Assembly: GCF_945859685.1 (NCBI RefSeq)
Contig: NC_079147.1
Coordinates: 64,820,946 to 64,884,945 of the forward strand
Length of the DNA stretch: 64,000 nt
Reading direction: 5' to 3'
Source of the DNA: Eupeodes corollae
Lineage: Eukaryota; Arthropoda; Insecta; Diptera; Syrphidae
In this document: positions 23,313-33,039 of the stretch, one piece after another
Layout: every line of letters begins with the position of its first letter
Position numbering within the stretch: position 1 is the first letter of the stretch
Translations under genes and position numbers: made by a program
Notes under the pieces: model-generated
Seen by the model: only the letters and a program-made list of their open reading frames with translations
Told to the model about the DNA's origin: nothing
The model's database searches: none

Positions 23313-25235
23313 ACGTATTTTATTTTAAAGTTATATATTTATAAAATTTCTCTTTAAAGTTACTATTTTCCATAAACATCAAAGCTTTAATTTTGATAGC
23401 ATAAGGACGTAGAAGAGATGCAAAAAGTTTTAAAGTTTAAATTTATGTATCTGCATTCATATTTCTTCACTCAATGAACATGCATCAACTAATAACACTT
23501 TCAGCCTACATCCGTTTATAATTGCAAAAAAGCCACCGCAAAGTACTCTACGTAGATGAAGCATGATTAATGTACCAGGCACCCTCCTCGCTGCTATCTT
23601 CCGTAGTCACATCAAGCTCAAAGATAACTATTCCATCCACTAAACCCCACTGATGCGAAGATATGGCACGCCTGCAGACATTACCTTACCTTATACTTTC
23701 ACGTTTCACCGTGCATATAACATTTAGCATTGTCTAGCCTTAACCCTGAATTGCCTGGAATGCAACGCTCTTAAAGGATTCCAACATCTAACGCATGTAC
23801 TTATGTCGGTAAGAATAATTTTCAAAGCAAAGAAGAAACAAAAAAATGCGTGAACGCATTCCAACTCCCTAACTGTCTAGCGTTTCAAAAGCTTTGTTTA
23901 TTTAGTCTACTGCAGAAGAAGGACCTCTCTTCACATCTCATTGTTCGTCCTTTTCTTGACAGATATCTGCGAGTATAGTGTATCGTATGTGCGATAAGGC
24001 AGGATTCTAATGAAAAGCATTTAGAACGCATTTGGTTTGTTTGCCGCTAGTCGTGTTTTGTTGTCTTGTCATCATCTGAACTGTCGTTGTGACGTCGTTG
24101 TCGTTGTCAGAGTTGCGTCTGGTAAGTGGCTACCTTTAGGGCCACGACTGCGAATAGAATGTTGCCAGATGTTTTTTTTCTTCCTCTTATGCTGTTTGTC
24201 TTTAAGAAGGATTCAACTGGCAACATTGTTTTCGGTCCTAGATATCCCCTTTAAAGCTTTAGAATGTATGCAAACTTTATTCCGTCGATCGTCCCTATAG
24301 GTACATATGATGTGCATGGCAATTACTTATGAAGGCGGTTGGTAACAGACACCTTGTTGAAACAGTCCAACCATTCAGACACGGACTTCCTGGGGCGGTT
24401 TAAAAGAAAGAAACCAGCTCAAACCTGGAGATATTATTATTCTTATTATGTATGTAGCTAGATACGTCCCATTGAAAGCCTGCTCCTAGAGAAGATAAAA
24501 GAAAGGGAGCGTAGGTCCTTATATAGCTTACCTGCAACCTACATACATAATAGGTTTGCATACTGTATAGAACCTAGCACAGGACTCAGATTTGGGCACA
24601 TCACATCGCATCGTGTCTATTCAAAAAGATGAAGACGTGAAACAGTCCTGATGTTTGTTATCTGTTCTCCGTTCTTGGAGGCTGAAGTTGTCTTCCATTT
24701 TTTCAGGTAGGTTTTGATGTCGGTGGTATTGTACTGTTGCTGATGAATGCACCGAATGAATCTGTCACCTTCCAGCGAGAAGAAGTGGACGTGTTTTTGT
24801 TTGCATTTGGAAAGGCAACTTTAATTTTGTTTAGGATAAACTTTAGAGTCTATTCATTGGTGAAATACTTTCTACGACTCATTCATTTGACAGTCGTTAA
24901 AGTGTTGGAAATTTCTTCTTTTTTTCTGTTCTTTGTTCGGAAGAATAGAAATGATGGATGAATAATGCGTTGAAGGGGGCTTTGTTTGATTAAATCAATA
25001 GAAATACCGTAAAACAAGAAATTGAAATAATAAAAATAAAATTTGAGAATCTGGGAATACAGATTGTAAAATGGGAAATTACTTTCAGTTTTTCGAATTG
25101 AAATTTTTGTTCAATGACTCGACTTTTCAATCTCTCTTTGTGAATTCCTATTTTTAAAATACATTGAAAAAACGCAGGATTGCCTGATTATAGATCCCAG
25201 ACGCTTCTACCAATTTATACAAATCCGATACTTAC
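23313..25235. other. Unassigned, TE-poor stretch
   Basis: No element was recognised. A GTAAGT splice-donor-like word at about 24120 follows a GT-rich stretch ending 'cagagttgcgtctg', and 'ttccattttttcag' at about 24695 is acceptor-like. Together they could mark a host non-coding exon and intron, but no coding exon can be defended. Confidence 0.3.
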
Positions 25236-26340
25236 TTACTTACTTAGGTCCTCAGACCTGTTAAGTACGTTGTGAACCCCGGGGCATAGAGCCTCTACTA
25301 CGCCTACGCTCCATCTTGTACGATTTCCGGAGATATGTTTCTGCTCCCTCTAACTCTTGCCTTGTGACGCCGATTCCTCCTCGACTGTCCTGCGTCATGT
25401 GCTTGTCGTTCGTCCAGCTCTTCTTCCTCCTTGTGTGAGCGATTCCACTGCTGCACTCAATACAGAAGAATCCCGCTTGTTTGACGTCGAATGTGGCCTC
25501 AAGGTGTTCTTTGATGCGTTCGTAAGATCTCCTTTTTTTGGAAGCTTGATGACCATTCACTTCTTCCACTCATCGGGGAAGCTTTCGGTTGTCCAGTCCA
25601 GGCTCCTTAAATGAGCGGGTAAAGCAGTTCGCTTGATGATATTGGAACTTCTTGTAGAGGCTCTCCCGGAGTTCCATCAAGAACTACCGTTTTTTTGTTC
25701 TAAAGTGCTTTAGTTGCGGCAACGATCTCATCTTTATTGTGAGGTGCGGTGCGGGTATTCTCGGATTAGTGTGTTCGGGCGCTACAGAAGGCATCAGCTG
25801 CTTTAAAAAAAAAACAAGGAAAAGTGTTCTTTTTACAATCTGACTTCTTCAGCCGCCAAACTTAGCAAAGTACTGTTACGTTTGTCACGGCGGGCACTGC
25901 GGTGAACCTCTCTCTTTTTCATGTGGAACATGGATTGCAGCTCATTTCTTTCTCCCCCTTGTGCAGCAGATATCGATCCCTTAACTGTTTGTGTTCTAGG
26001 CGGATCCTAGTTGACTGTAAAAGCATTCTTTTTCTTCATCAGATGCGACCTCCGTCGGGGTGTAACACTGTATAATGGTGACGGGCTGTACTCTACTCTG
26101 AAACCTAGCTTTGGTAAGCTTTTCCTAAAAGTTTCCTACGGAATAAGGCCTTTTTTGTAAGGAGTAACCCAACTCCAGCTTCTCGAGCTCGTCCAGGAGC
26201 GTGACCAGAGTAGAGTAGGACAGTAGGACCGATCCCAACTTCGCTCCACCCTAAGCTATCCATCTGCATAAATTCTCTCTCTAATTGGAGGAAGCGTCCT
26301 CACATTCAAGAAACCAATCTTTATCCGGGTACAATAGCCA
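25236..26340 (-). pseudogene. RTE-like LINE of a second family (RTE-F), remnant
   Basis: Read on the minus strand, short pieces appear in the correct order for an RTE-type protein. They are an endonuclease piece (VLLYSGH ... GVGLLLTKKA near 26150-26230), a linker (REVHRSARRDKRN near 25890), an RT start (VVLDGTPGEPLQE near 25680; KLPKKGDL near 25540) and a C-terminal NRTRWSVGVVEALCPG near 25290. The 3' end runs into 'cttacttacttactt' repeats at 25231-25245. Each piece lies in a different frame with stops and large gaps. It is related to, but distinct from, the abundant RTE-A family, and resembles the remnant at 42380-42990. Confidence 0.75.
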
Positions 26341-26669
26341 AAAGTCGTCAACTAGTTATTATTAATTATCCGAAGCGTAGTTTCGGTTTCCAAAGCGGGA
26401 TGGAGTTATATACAGCGATACACAAATCATTACACCGGGACCACAACGAGGAGGTAAAGCAAAAACTTCGATATGACAAGAAAGTTGCATTGCTGGCCTA
26501 CACCAAGTTTTAGGCAATCACCAATTACTCGATCTTCCATGCCGCATGCTTTTTTAAAATATTTAAATTACACTATGTGACCTTTACTAATCCTAAAACT
26601 ATTTGCTTTATTCTTCAGCAGATCTTACAGCAATCATATTAAAAAACCTGATTACATTTTTTTGATTAC
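26341..26669. other. Unassigned stretch
   Basis: One frame near 26400-26510 reads HRDHNEEVKQKLRYDKKVAL, which could be a protein remnant, but I cannot match it to a family. Confidence 0.25.
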
Positions 26670-26679
26670 TTAATACCTC
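26670..26679 (+). repeat. Target-site duplication of SINE S4, left
   Basis: TTAATACCTC is repeated exactly at 26984-26993, right after the SINE tail. Confidence 0.85.
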
Positions 26680-26983
26680 GTACCCGTGGCATGATGGTTA
26701 GTGCGTTGGACTGCCATGCCAGAGGTCTTGGGTTCGATCCCTGCCTATGCCATCTAAAGTCTTTTCACGGGTACTGCCTCTTGCGAGGAATTGACAAATT
26801 CTCCGAGAGTAACTCTTGTCATGAAAAAGTGCTTTCTCATATTAGCCGTTCGGAATCGGCATATAAACTGTAGGTCCCCTCCATTTCTGACAACATTACT
26901 CGCACAAAGGAATGGTTGAGAGTTGTAAGTCACTAGGCCCTGGTTCTTCATGGACTGTTGCGCCACCCAATTTATTTATTTAT
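26680..26983 (+). mobile_element. tRNA-derived SINE, copy S4 (best full-length copy)
   Basis: The tRNA-like head GTACCCGTGGCATGATGGTT contains an A-box-like TGGCATGATGG, and GGGTTCGATCCC is a good B box, so an internal RNA polymerase III promoter is likely. The anticodon-arm region CTGCCATGC recalls tRNA-Gly(GCC), but that parentage is only a guess. A unique body follows, then ggactgttgcgccacc at 26952-26967 and an AATTTATTTATTTATTT tail. Exact 10-bp duplications flank it. The 16-base block differs by one base from the 3' block of LINE RTE-A. It is not a tRNA gene: it lacks a paired acceptor stem and is embedded in a longer repeat. Confidence 0.93.
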
Positions 26984-26993
26984 TTAATACCTC
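26984..26993 (+). repeat. Target-site duplication of SINE S4, right
   Basis: Exact copy of the ten bases at 26670-26679. Confidence 0.85.
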
Positions 26994-27304
26994 ATGCACC
27001 TCAATTAAATCTACTTTAAGATGATTTATCTTTTGGTCCGGAAGTAAAGTAGTATGCAACCTCCCAATGTAAGCCACTTTCAGTACTTTTTCGTTTTTCC
27101 ACTTCTGAAGTTTCCTTCAAAAAGCTTTGAAAGATTCCTTTATTTTTCTGATCACAATAAAGAATCAAATGTTTTATGAATTATACGTATAGAGATTCAA
27201 GCTTTATTCAATTCTAAAGCATTTCGAAAGGAATTTCTACGACTCTTCCTATTTTCATAGTAAACCTATTTTTTTCTTTCCAACAAAATGACTTCGCAGG
27301 CAGA
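26994..27304. other. Unassigned stretch
   Basis: Nothing recognisable was found between the SINE and the LINE-C fragment. Confidence 0.4.
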
Positions 27305-27740
27305 TCCTCTACAACCAATTTTAATAAATTTGTGTCCAAAACTCAAAACGAATTAGAGAAACGTTATCACTACAGACTTTAGTAAAGCCTTTGATTGAAG
27401 AAATCACCATATTATTTGACTTAAACTTAAAGCCCTCAATTTCCCACCTTTTATATATCTTGAGAATTGCCGATACAGAATTGTTTTCAGGTTCTTAATC
27501 TTCGATTCCATTTATGCAAACTCAGGAGTTTCTCAAGGGATCCACCTTCCTCCTTTGTTATTTGTCTTAAGTCTCTTTATTTACGCTGATGACATGAAAA
27601 CAACAAAGGTTTTTTCTGCTCCATCTGATTCTCTCTTACTCCAATATGATCTTGACTTATTTCAGACATGGTGCGACAAACATTTTTTTAGAAATGTTAA
27701 ATGCCAGTTCATAAAAATCACCCGTAAGCGATAAAATCTT
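27305..27740 (+). pseudogene. Non-LTR retrotransposon LINE-C (CR1/jockey-like) RT fragment
   Basis: It reads TTDFSKAFD followed by a stop and NHHII, then LKALNFPPF, a GVSQGIHLPPLLFVLSLF block (equivalent of GVPQGxxLGPLLF), the palm motif YADDMKTTKVF, then SDSLLLQYDLDLFQTWC. This is the central palm of a LINE RT with both catalytic-Asp motifs still visible. It is broken by stops and frame changes. Fingers, endonuclease and the C-terminus are missing. Confidence 0.85.
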
Positions 27741-28189
27741 CTCTAAGCTACAGTCTGACTACCCTCTATCAAGTTCCAAATTGAAGCCACAAAAACTGGT
27801 TCTCCTTCTTCACACTATCAGTTCGGTCCCGTTTGGACATAGCCTTTCTAAACAGAAAGAACTCTGCCCCGTCTTGTACCATGACGTCCCAACTTTACAG
27901 TATTCGGTTATCCACAGCTCTTCGTCTGACGTGGCAGATTAGCGGAACTGCTAATTTATCCTTTATCAAACCGCATCTATCTAAGAAGAGGAATGCTTTT
28001 GGTTTAATGAAGCCGCTCAAGCGTGCACTTTCAAAATACTCTTCGTTCGAATAGAACGCCCGAAAATTTAATTTCTGGTCGAACACATAGCTCTTCAATC
28101 TGACCTCGAACAGGTTTTTATCATGAATTTGTTAATTCTGTTTATTCGAGCCCCATTATCAAGCTGACTGCTGTAAAACATGAATTTTG
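27741..28189. other. Unassigned stretch after LINE-C
   Basis: An open frame at 27833-28054 lies here but does not match the RT thumb that should follow LINE-C. It may be further LINE debris or chance. Confidence 0.25.
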
Positions 28190-28880
28190 TCAGACCGAAG
28201 GATCCTCAGGCTCCTCAGGCGCTTTTCAGAGCATCATTTATATGTCTGTCGAAATATAAATACTGATCTAACCAGATACCGAGAAGATCAACGATGAGGT
28301 TTTTGCGCCTATTTTTGCACGTATCCCTCATGACCCGAGTCCATAACAGAATTGTCTCCGACTTCTGGACATTTATTTCCATTTTCTAGTCTTTGAAATA
28401 TCGCTGTATCTTGTCGAAATCACGCTGCAAGAGCATAATAAAATAATAAACTTTGGGCCCCTCTGTACGCAGAAAGATCATCGGCGTACGAATGCAGAAG
28501 AAATGCTGGTGATGTAAATGCTAAAAAGAACTCGCGAATTCACTGCACCATGTTGAAGACCATTTTTAATTTGTAATGTTGTGGTAGAAGTTACATTGAC
28601 ACAATTGCCTCCCTCTGTAAATGTCTTAATACAACTTTAGATATATCACCGATACCTGCTGATTTTTTGTTTTTCATTGGCTTGAATATGAGCTGGAGCT
28701 CAATATTTGTTATTAACAAAAGACTTGGTCCTGTTTATGGCGTTTTCCAAGAAATCTTCATTGAACCGCATGAAACTGTGGTTCTCAGATCGCCACTGTG
28801 CCAATTCATTTCGAAAGTAAGCAAGTTTTCCAGGTCGTGGCTGAGGCTAATTTAACTTGAACACTTGCTGGAAAGGCTGT
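28190..28880 (-). pseudogene. Jockey-clade-like non-LTR retrotransposon, RT fragment
   Basis: On the minus strand KPMKNKKSAGIGDISKVVLR (near 28690-28630) is the RT entry motif (KNKKAPGxDGI type). After a deletion, IKNGLQHGAVNSRVLFSI follows (GLPQGSVLSPxLFxI type). A frame change leads to SYADDLSAY (catalytic YADD near 28475), then LLQRDFDKIQRYFKD and KMEINVQKSETILL, and finally IWLDQYLYFDRHINDAL. The order and wording fit jockey elements. It is heavily decayed. Confidence 0.8.
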
Positions 28881-28984
28881 TTCCTCCTACGCACTTACCT
28901 ACACCACAAGGGTAATTACCTGATCTTCACCCACTGGTGTTAAAAATGTAATTTTAATGAAAACGCACATTTCGCATTACGACT

Positions 28985-29155
28985 TTTTTCAATATTTGTT
29001 TAGGTTTATACAAGATGAAGCTCTTTGAAAAATTGATATTTTTTCTTTTCTAACGCCAGAGACTTAAAATAAAATATCATATATTGTGACGTGATATCAA
29101 ACCAGTAAACATTTGTCAAAAATTCATATAACGGTTTTGTTTATAAATACAAAAA
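28985..29155 (-). mobile_element. Foldback element arm fragment next to FB-3
   Basis: It contains 'attgtgacgtgatatcaaac' and 'ataacggttttgtttataaa', which correspond to the inner right arm of FB elements (compare 30690-30760). It ends directly at the FB-3 terminal repeat, so FB-3 seems to have inserted into, or recombined with, an older copy. Confidence 0.6.
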
Positions 29156-29157
29156 GA

Positions 29158-31442
29158 GAGGCTGGGATGCGACCCACACTGATAACTTCCCATCCCGTAT
29201 GTCGATTTGTCTTGCTTAAAAGTTTGTAGGTTTTCGTGTTGGGTTAAAAAAGCTGTTAGTTGAATTATTCTTAAAAATTTAAATTACGAACAATATTGAA
29301 TTAAATCTAGTTTTGTTAAATAGATTTTTAGTCAAAAACAAAAAATAAGTCAAAAGTAGAAAAGTCAATATCTTAAAGATTTGAAAAAATCAAATCAAAT
29401 CAATTTTTAAAAAACTTTTATTAACTTTTTTGTTTGTTTTGTCTGTTTTTTGTAAGAAAACTGTCAATTCGATTTTTCTCAAAATTTATCCGAATATTGA
29501 AAAGTTAAATTTTGTTTAAAGCCAATGTCTGAAAGTTTTGAAAAATTATTTGAGTCGAAAATCAATTTTTACCAACTTTGAGTAAAGTTTTCTTTACTTA
29601 CTTACTTACTTAAGGTGGCGCTACAGTCGTGTGTGAACTAGGGCCTCACCCAACAAACTTCTCCATCTAACTCGGTCCCTAGCTAGATGTGTCCAGTTTC
29701 ACGCTCCAAGTTGGGTGAGGTCACCTTCCACTTGTGCGCGCCACCTGATCCGGGGCCCTGAGGGTGTGGATTCGAAGACTTTCCGGGCCGGAGCACTGGT
29801 TTCCATGCGCTCTACTTGACCCAGCCATCTTAGTCGTTGGACTTTTACCCTTCTTACAAAGTCTACGTAGCTGACCAGGCCGTATATCTCGTCGTTCCAT
29901 CTTCTCCTCAAAGAATACGGGACCGTAGATCACACCAAGAACTTTTCCCTCGAAACGACCCAAGTGCTTTCATCCGCTTTTGTCATAGTCCACGCTTCTG
30001 CACCGTATAGCAGGACGGGGATGATATATGTTGCAACAATTTGGTCGATTTGGTGTTCTTGGGTTTTTTCCAGGATCTGCCGTAATATGAATATTTGATC
30101 AACTGTGGACTTTCCTGGTCTAAAACCACACTGATAAGGACCTATCAGGTTGTTGACGATGGGCTTTAGACGTTCACATATAACGGCAGAAAAGATTTTA
30201 TATATAGTTGATGCAGTTTAGAGGCTCTCCTTTTTTTTAGGTTTCAGTTTTCTATAGTTTTTTATTTTTTATAAGAAACAACTGTCAACTTGATTTTTGT
30301 CAAAGTTTTAACAGATGTTAAAAAAGTTTATTTTTTGTTGCACAAAATTGGTAAGGAGATAAAATCATTTTGTATTGGAAAATTTTTTTTTCAGCTTTTT
30401 TGATTTAAATAAAAAACCATTCATTGAATTTTTTTCGAAAGATATACTTATTTGGTATCACGTTACATTTTATGATATATAATTAAAATTGTCACCTTTT
30501 TTCAACTGCTATAGTAAATAAACAACCCACACAATATTCTTGAGAGTCTTTTCTGCATCTTTCTGCCTTATTATCTGTATAACAAAATTTATTTGAAGTC
30601 GATATCTTTACTGGTTCTTGAATTTTGGTTAACCCTAAATATCTTACGACCCAAAAACGCTAAAGACTTGAATTAAATTTTATATAATATATTGTAACGT
30701 GATACCAAACAGGTATATTTTTTGAAAAAAATCAATATAACGGTTTTTTTTATAAATCAAAAAAACTGAAAAAAAAAATGAAACATGATTTAATCTCAAA
30801 AACAATTTTGTGCAACGAAGAATAATGTTTTTGACATCTGATAAAATTTTGAGAAAAATCTAATTGACAGTTTTTTTTATAAAAAATAAAAAAAACATTA
30901 CTCAAAGTTCGTAAAAATTGAATATCTATTCAAATATATTTTCAAACACTTGAAATTTATTCTTCAAGCTTATTTTGTCTTATAAAAATTATTGATTTCT
31001 ACATTTTGAAAAATGTTGAGAAAAATCGAATTGACAGTTTTTGTACAAAAAATAAAAACCTAAAAAAAAATGTATAAAAGTTGGTAAAAATTTATTTTCG
31101 ACTCAAATATCTTTTCAAAACTTTGAGATATTGGCTTTAATTTACTTTTATCTTTCAAAAAATCTTGTTGTCAAAATTCAGTTAAAGTTTGAAAAAAATC
31201 AACATTTCTAATGCTACTACATTTCGTAATCATTGGTTTTCGACTAAAAATTTCGATTACAAAAAAAATTTTGAAATCAAACTATTTCACTATATGCAAA
31301 ATATTGTCGGTAATTTCTAAACTGTTCAAAACGTTTCAACTGTCAGCTATTTTACCAAAACACGCAAACGTACAAACCTTTTAAGTGAGACAAATCGACA
31401 GACGGGATGTGAAGTAATCAGTGTGGGTCACATCCCAGCCTC
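29158..31442. mobile_element. Foldback-type element FB-3, most complete copy
   Basis: Left terminus GAGGCTGGGATGCGACCCAC at 29158 and its inverted counterpart ending at 31442 give inverted ends of about 73 bp. Inside, the left arm runs to about 30480 and is split by an RTE-A insertion. The right arm runs from about 30640. Right-arm units begin near 30843, 31017 and 31188, a spacing of about 172-175 bp. Within the terminal repeat, GGGATG and CATCCC can pair as a small hairpin. No protein is encoded, so it is non-autonomous. Long inverted arms made of tandem units recall Drosophila foldback elements, but relatedness is not shown. Confidence 0.8.
29597..30235 (-). pseudogene. RTE-A LINE, copy A4, nested in FB-3
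   Basis: On the minus strand it holds an RT region (QCGF-type words and CERLKP, near 30230-30110). After an internal deletion come the C-terminal block around 29960-29700 (RWNDEIYGL, VQRLRWLGQVERME, APARKVFES) and the 3' block cgactgtagcgccaccttaa, with TAAG repeats at 29597-29613. Both sides are FB left-arm sequence (gagtaaagttttcttt / aggtttcagttttc), so it inserted into the FB arm. It lacks endonuclease and most of RT. Confidence 0.88.
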
Positions 31443-32679
31443 TTTGTCAGAAACCAAGTAATTAAAATAACAATTTCAATAGTGTGTAGTGAAATTTCAC
31501 TTGAGAATGCAAAAAATCAAGTGAAAGTAAGGACTTCAAAAGAATGCGTTATCTTAATTGATTGCAATCAATTGATTGCATTCAAATGACTAGCGACATA
31601 ATCTTTCCGAGGTCAAATGATTAGTGATTTCAAGATTGATGCAAAATGAATGCAATAAATATATAAAATATGAAGTATTGAAGTCATACCAAATTTCAGT
31701 CCCAAAATCTTGCATTTTATTTTTTATTTTAATGAAGAAAGGGATTGATTTCCCTAAACTACTTCTTATGAATTTGTTATGCTAAGCTCACCACAAACAA
31801 TTTTTAAAGAATCACACGAGTTCACCATTTTTTACCCTAAAATAAATCACTTCCAACTTCTTTCCAATTCCATAATACTCGCATTATACTTTCCCCCATA
31901 GATGAGCTTATTTCCTATCCATTACCCATATTCATGTCCATCCGGCTTAGCTAAGGAAAAATACCCACTTATATTTTTTTTCTGTCAATTCTTAAAGAGT
32001 TCTTTTATTTTTGTTACTTTTTAAGCTTTCTAACTTTTTTTCCAAAAAATGTTCAACCACATTGTTCCCATTACTTTAAGTACAAGTATCACATTTTACC
32101 CTACGATAAGCCTATCATAGTTATGCTATACATACCGTTAATCCAAAAACTGCAAAATGACATTGAGAATTTACTTGCATGCATTTACACACTCATATAG
32201 TTTCCCTCCATATTGTTTAACTGAAAAAGTAACTAAGAGAGTAAAACTCCTCCAACTGTGGTGTCATTAATTATTGTAAAAAAATAATATAATAGGAACG
32301 GGGGTAGAAAACAAAAGGATTCTTTAAATGGCTTCCTCGATGAAGAGCTTTTCGCTTTAAGCGTCTTTTTTTGTGTATTTTTTTTTTTGTTTTTTGGGGC
32401 AACTGTCAATTTTTCTTTTATTTTTATTTTTGTAAATTTCTATATGAGCTAACAATTTTTGTGTGCAAAGGAGGAGTGTGTATATGTGTGGGAAGGAACA
32501 AATGTCATTCAACTCCTGTCAATAAAAGAGTATGGGGCTGGAGAAAGTTATATGGGGGTGACATGTCTACACATATATGAGCAGGCTTGCCAGATTGGAC
32601 TATTTAGAGCAAATCAGGCTATGTTTTTGAGAGGTAAGTTCAATAATTTGTACAAACGTGCGCAACACTACGTGATCAT
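31443..32679. other. Unassigned AT-rich stretch
   Basis: No gene or element was recognised. Long pyrimidine-rich and T-rich runs occur around 31960-32050 and 32365-32440. Overlapping open frames at 32371-32689 show no family motif. Confidence 0.45.
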
Positions 32680-32910
32680 AGGTTCCTAAGCTCGTTTTTA
32701 ACGATACTCGTTTTGTAAGTTCAATTGATAAAACCAATTTGTTTGCGGCATAGTTTGTTGTTGACTTGACTCTTCCTATGCTTGAAAGCGTAAATGATTC
32801 GCACTCGTACAGTTGCTAAAGTTCTAAAAGTCTCGGATAGTATCACCACCATTGTTCTGAAGAGGTGTTCTTCAACGCATATATTGTATATTACTGTTTT
32901 GATTGTTAGG
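32680..32910 (+). pseudogene. LINE-B fragment (linker/RT start)
   Basis: It reads VPKLVFNDTRFVSSIDKTNL, then LPMLESVNDS, RTVAKVL and LKRCSS-like words in several frames. These parallel VPTxVxNDT ... SIDKxNL and RTxTVAxVLKDL in the LINE-B copies at 6399 and 33040. It is a separate, more decayed piece. Confidence 0.65.
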
Positions 32911-33039
32911 GTCCGGACCAATTTAACTACATTACTAAAGGCATAACACTAGTGGTGTTGTTCTATTGTAAGGACCTATTAAATAATCTTATACAGTGAT
33001 ATACCTAGAAGTTCGTCTGTTTTTGACACTAATTCTAAC

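Noticed and set aside
24037..24300. Open frame followed by a GTAAGT donor-like word
   Set aside because: The donor-like word sits inside the frame, and the frame has no recognisable protein. It is kept only as a possible non-coding exon.
26680..26760. tRNA gene suggested by A-box and B-box sequences
   Set aside because: The same head is repeated in four other places with an attached body and TTTA tail, and there is no paired acceptor stem. It is a SINE head.
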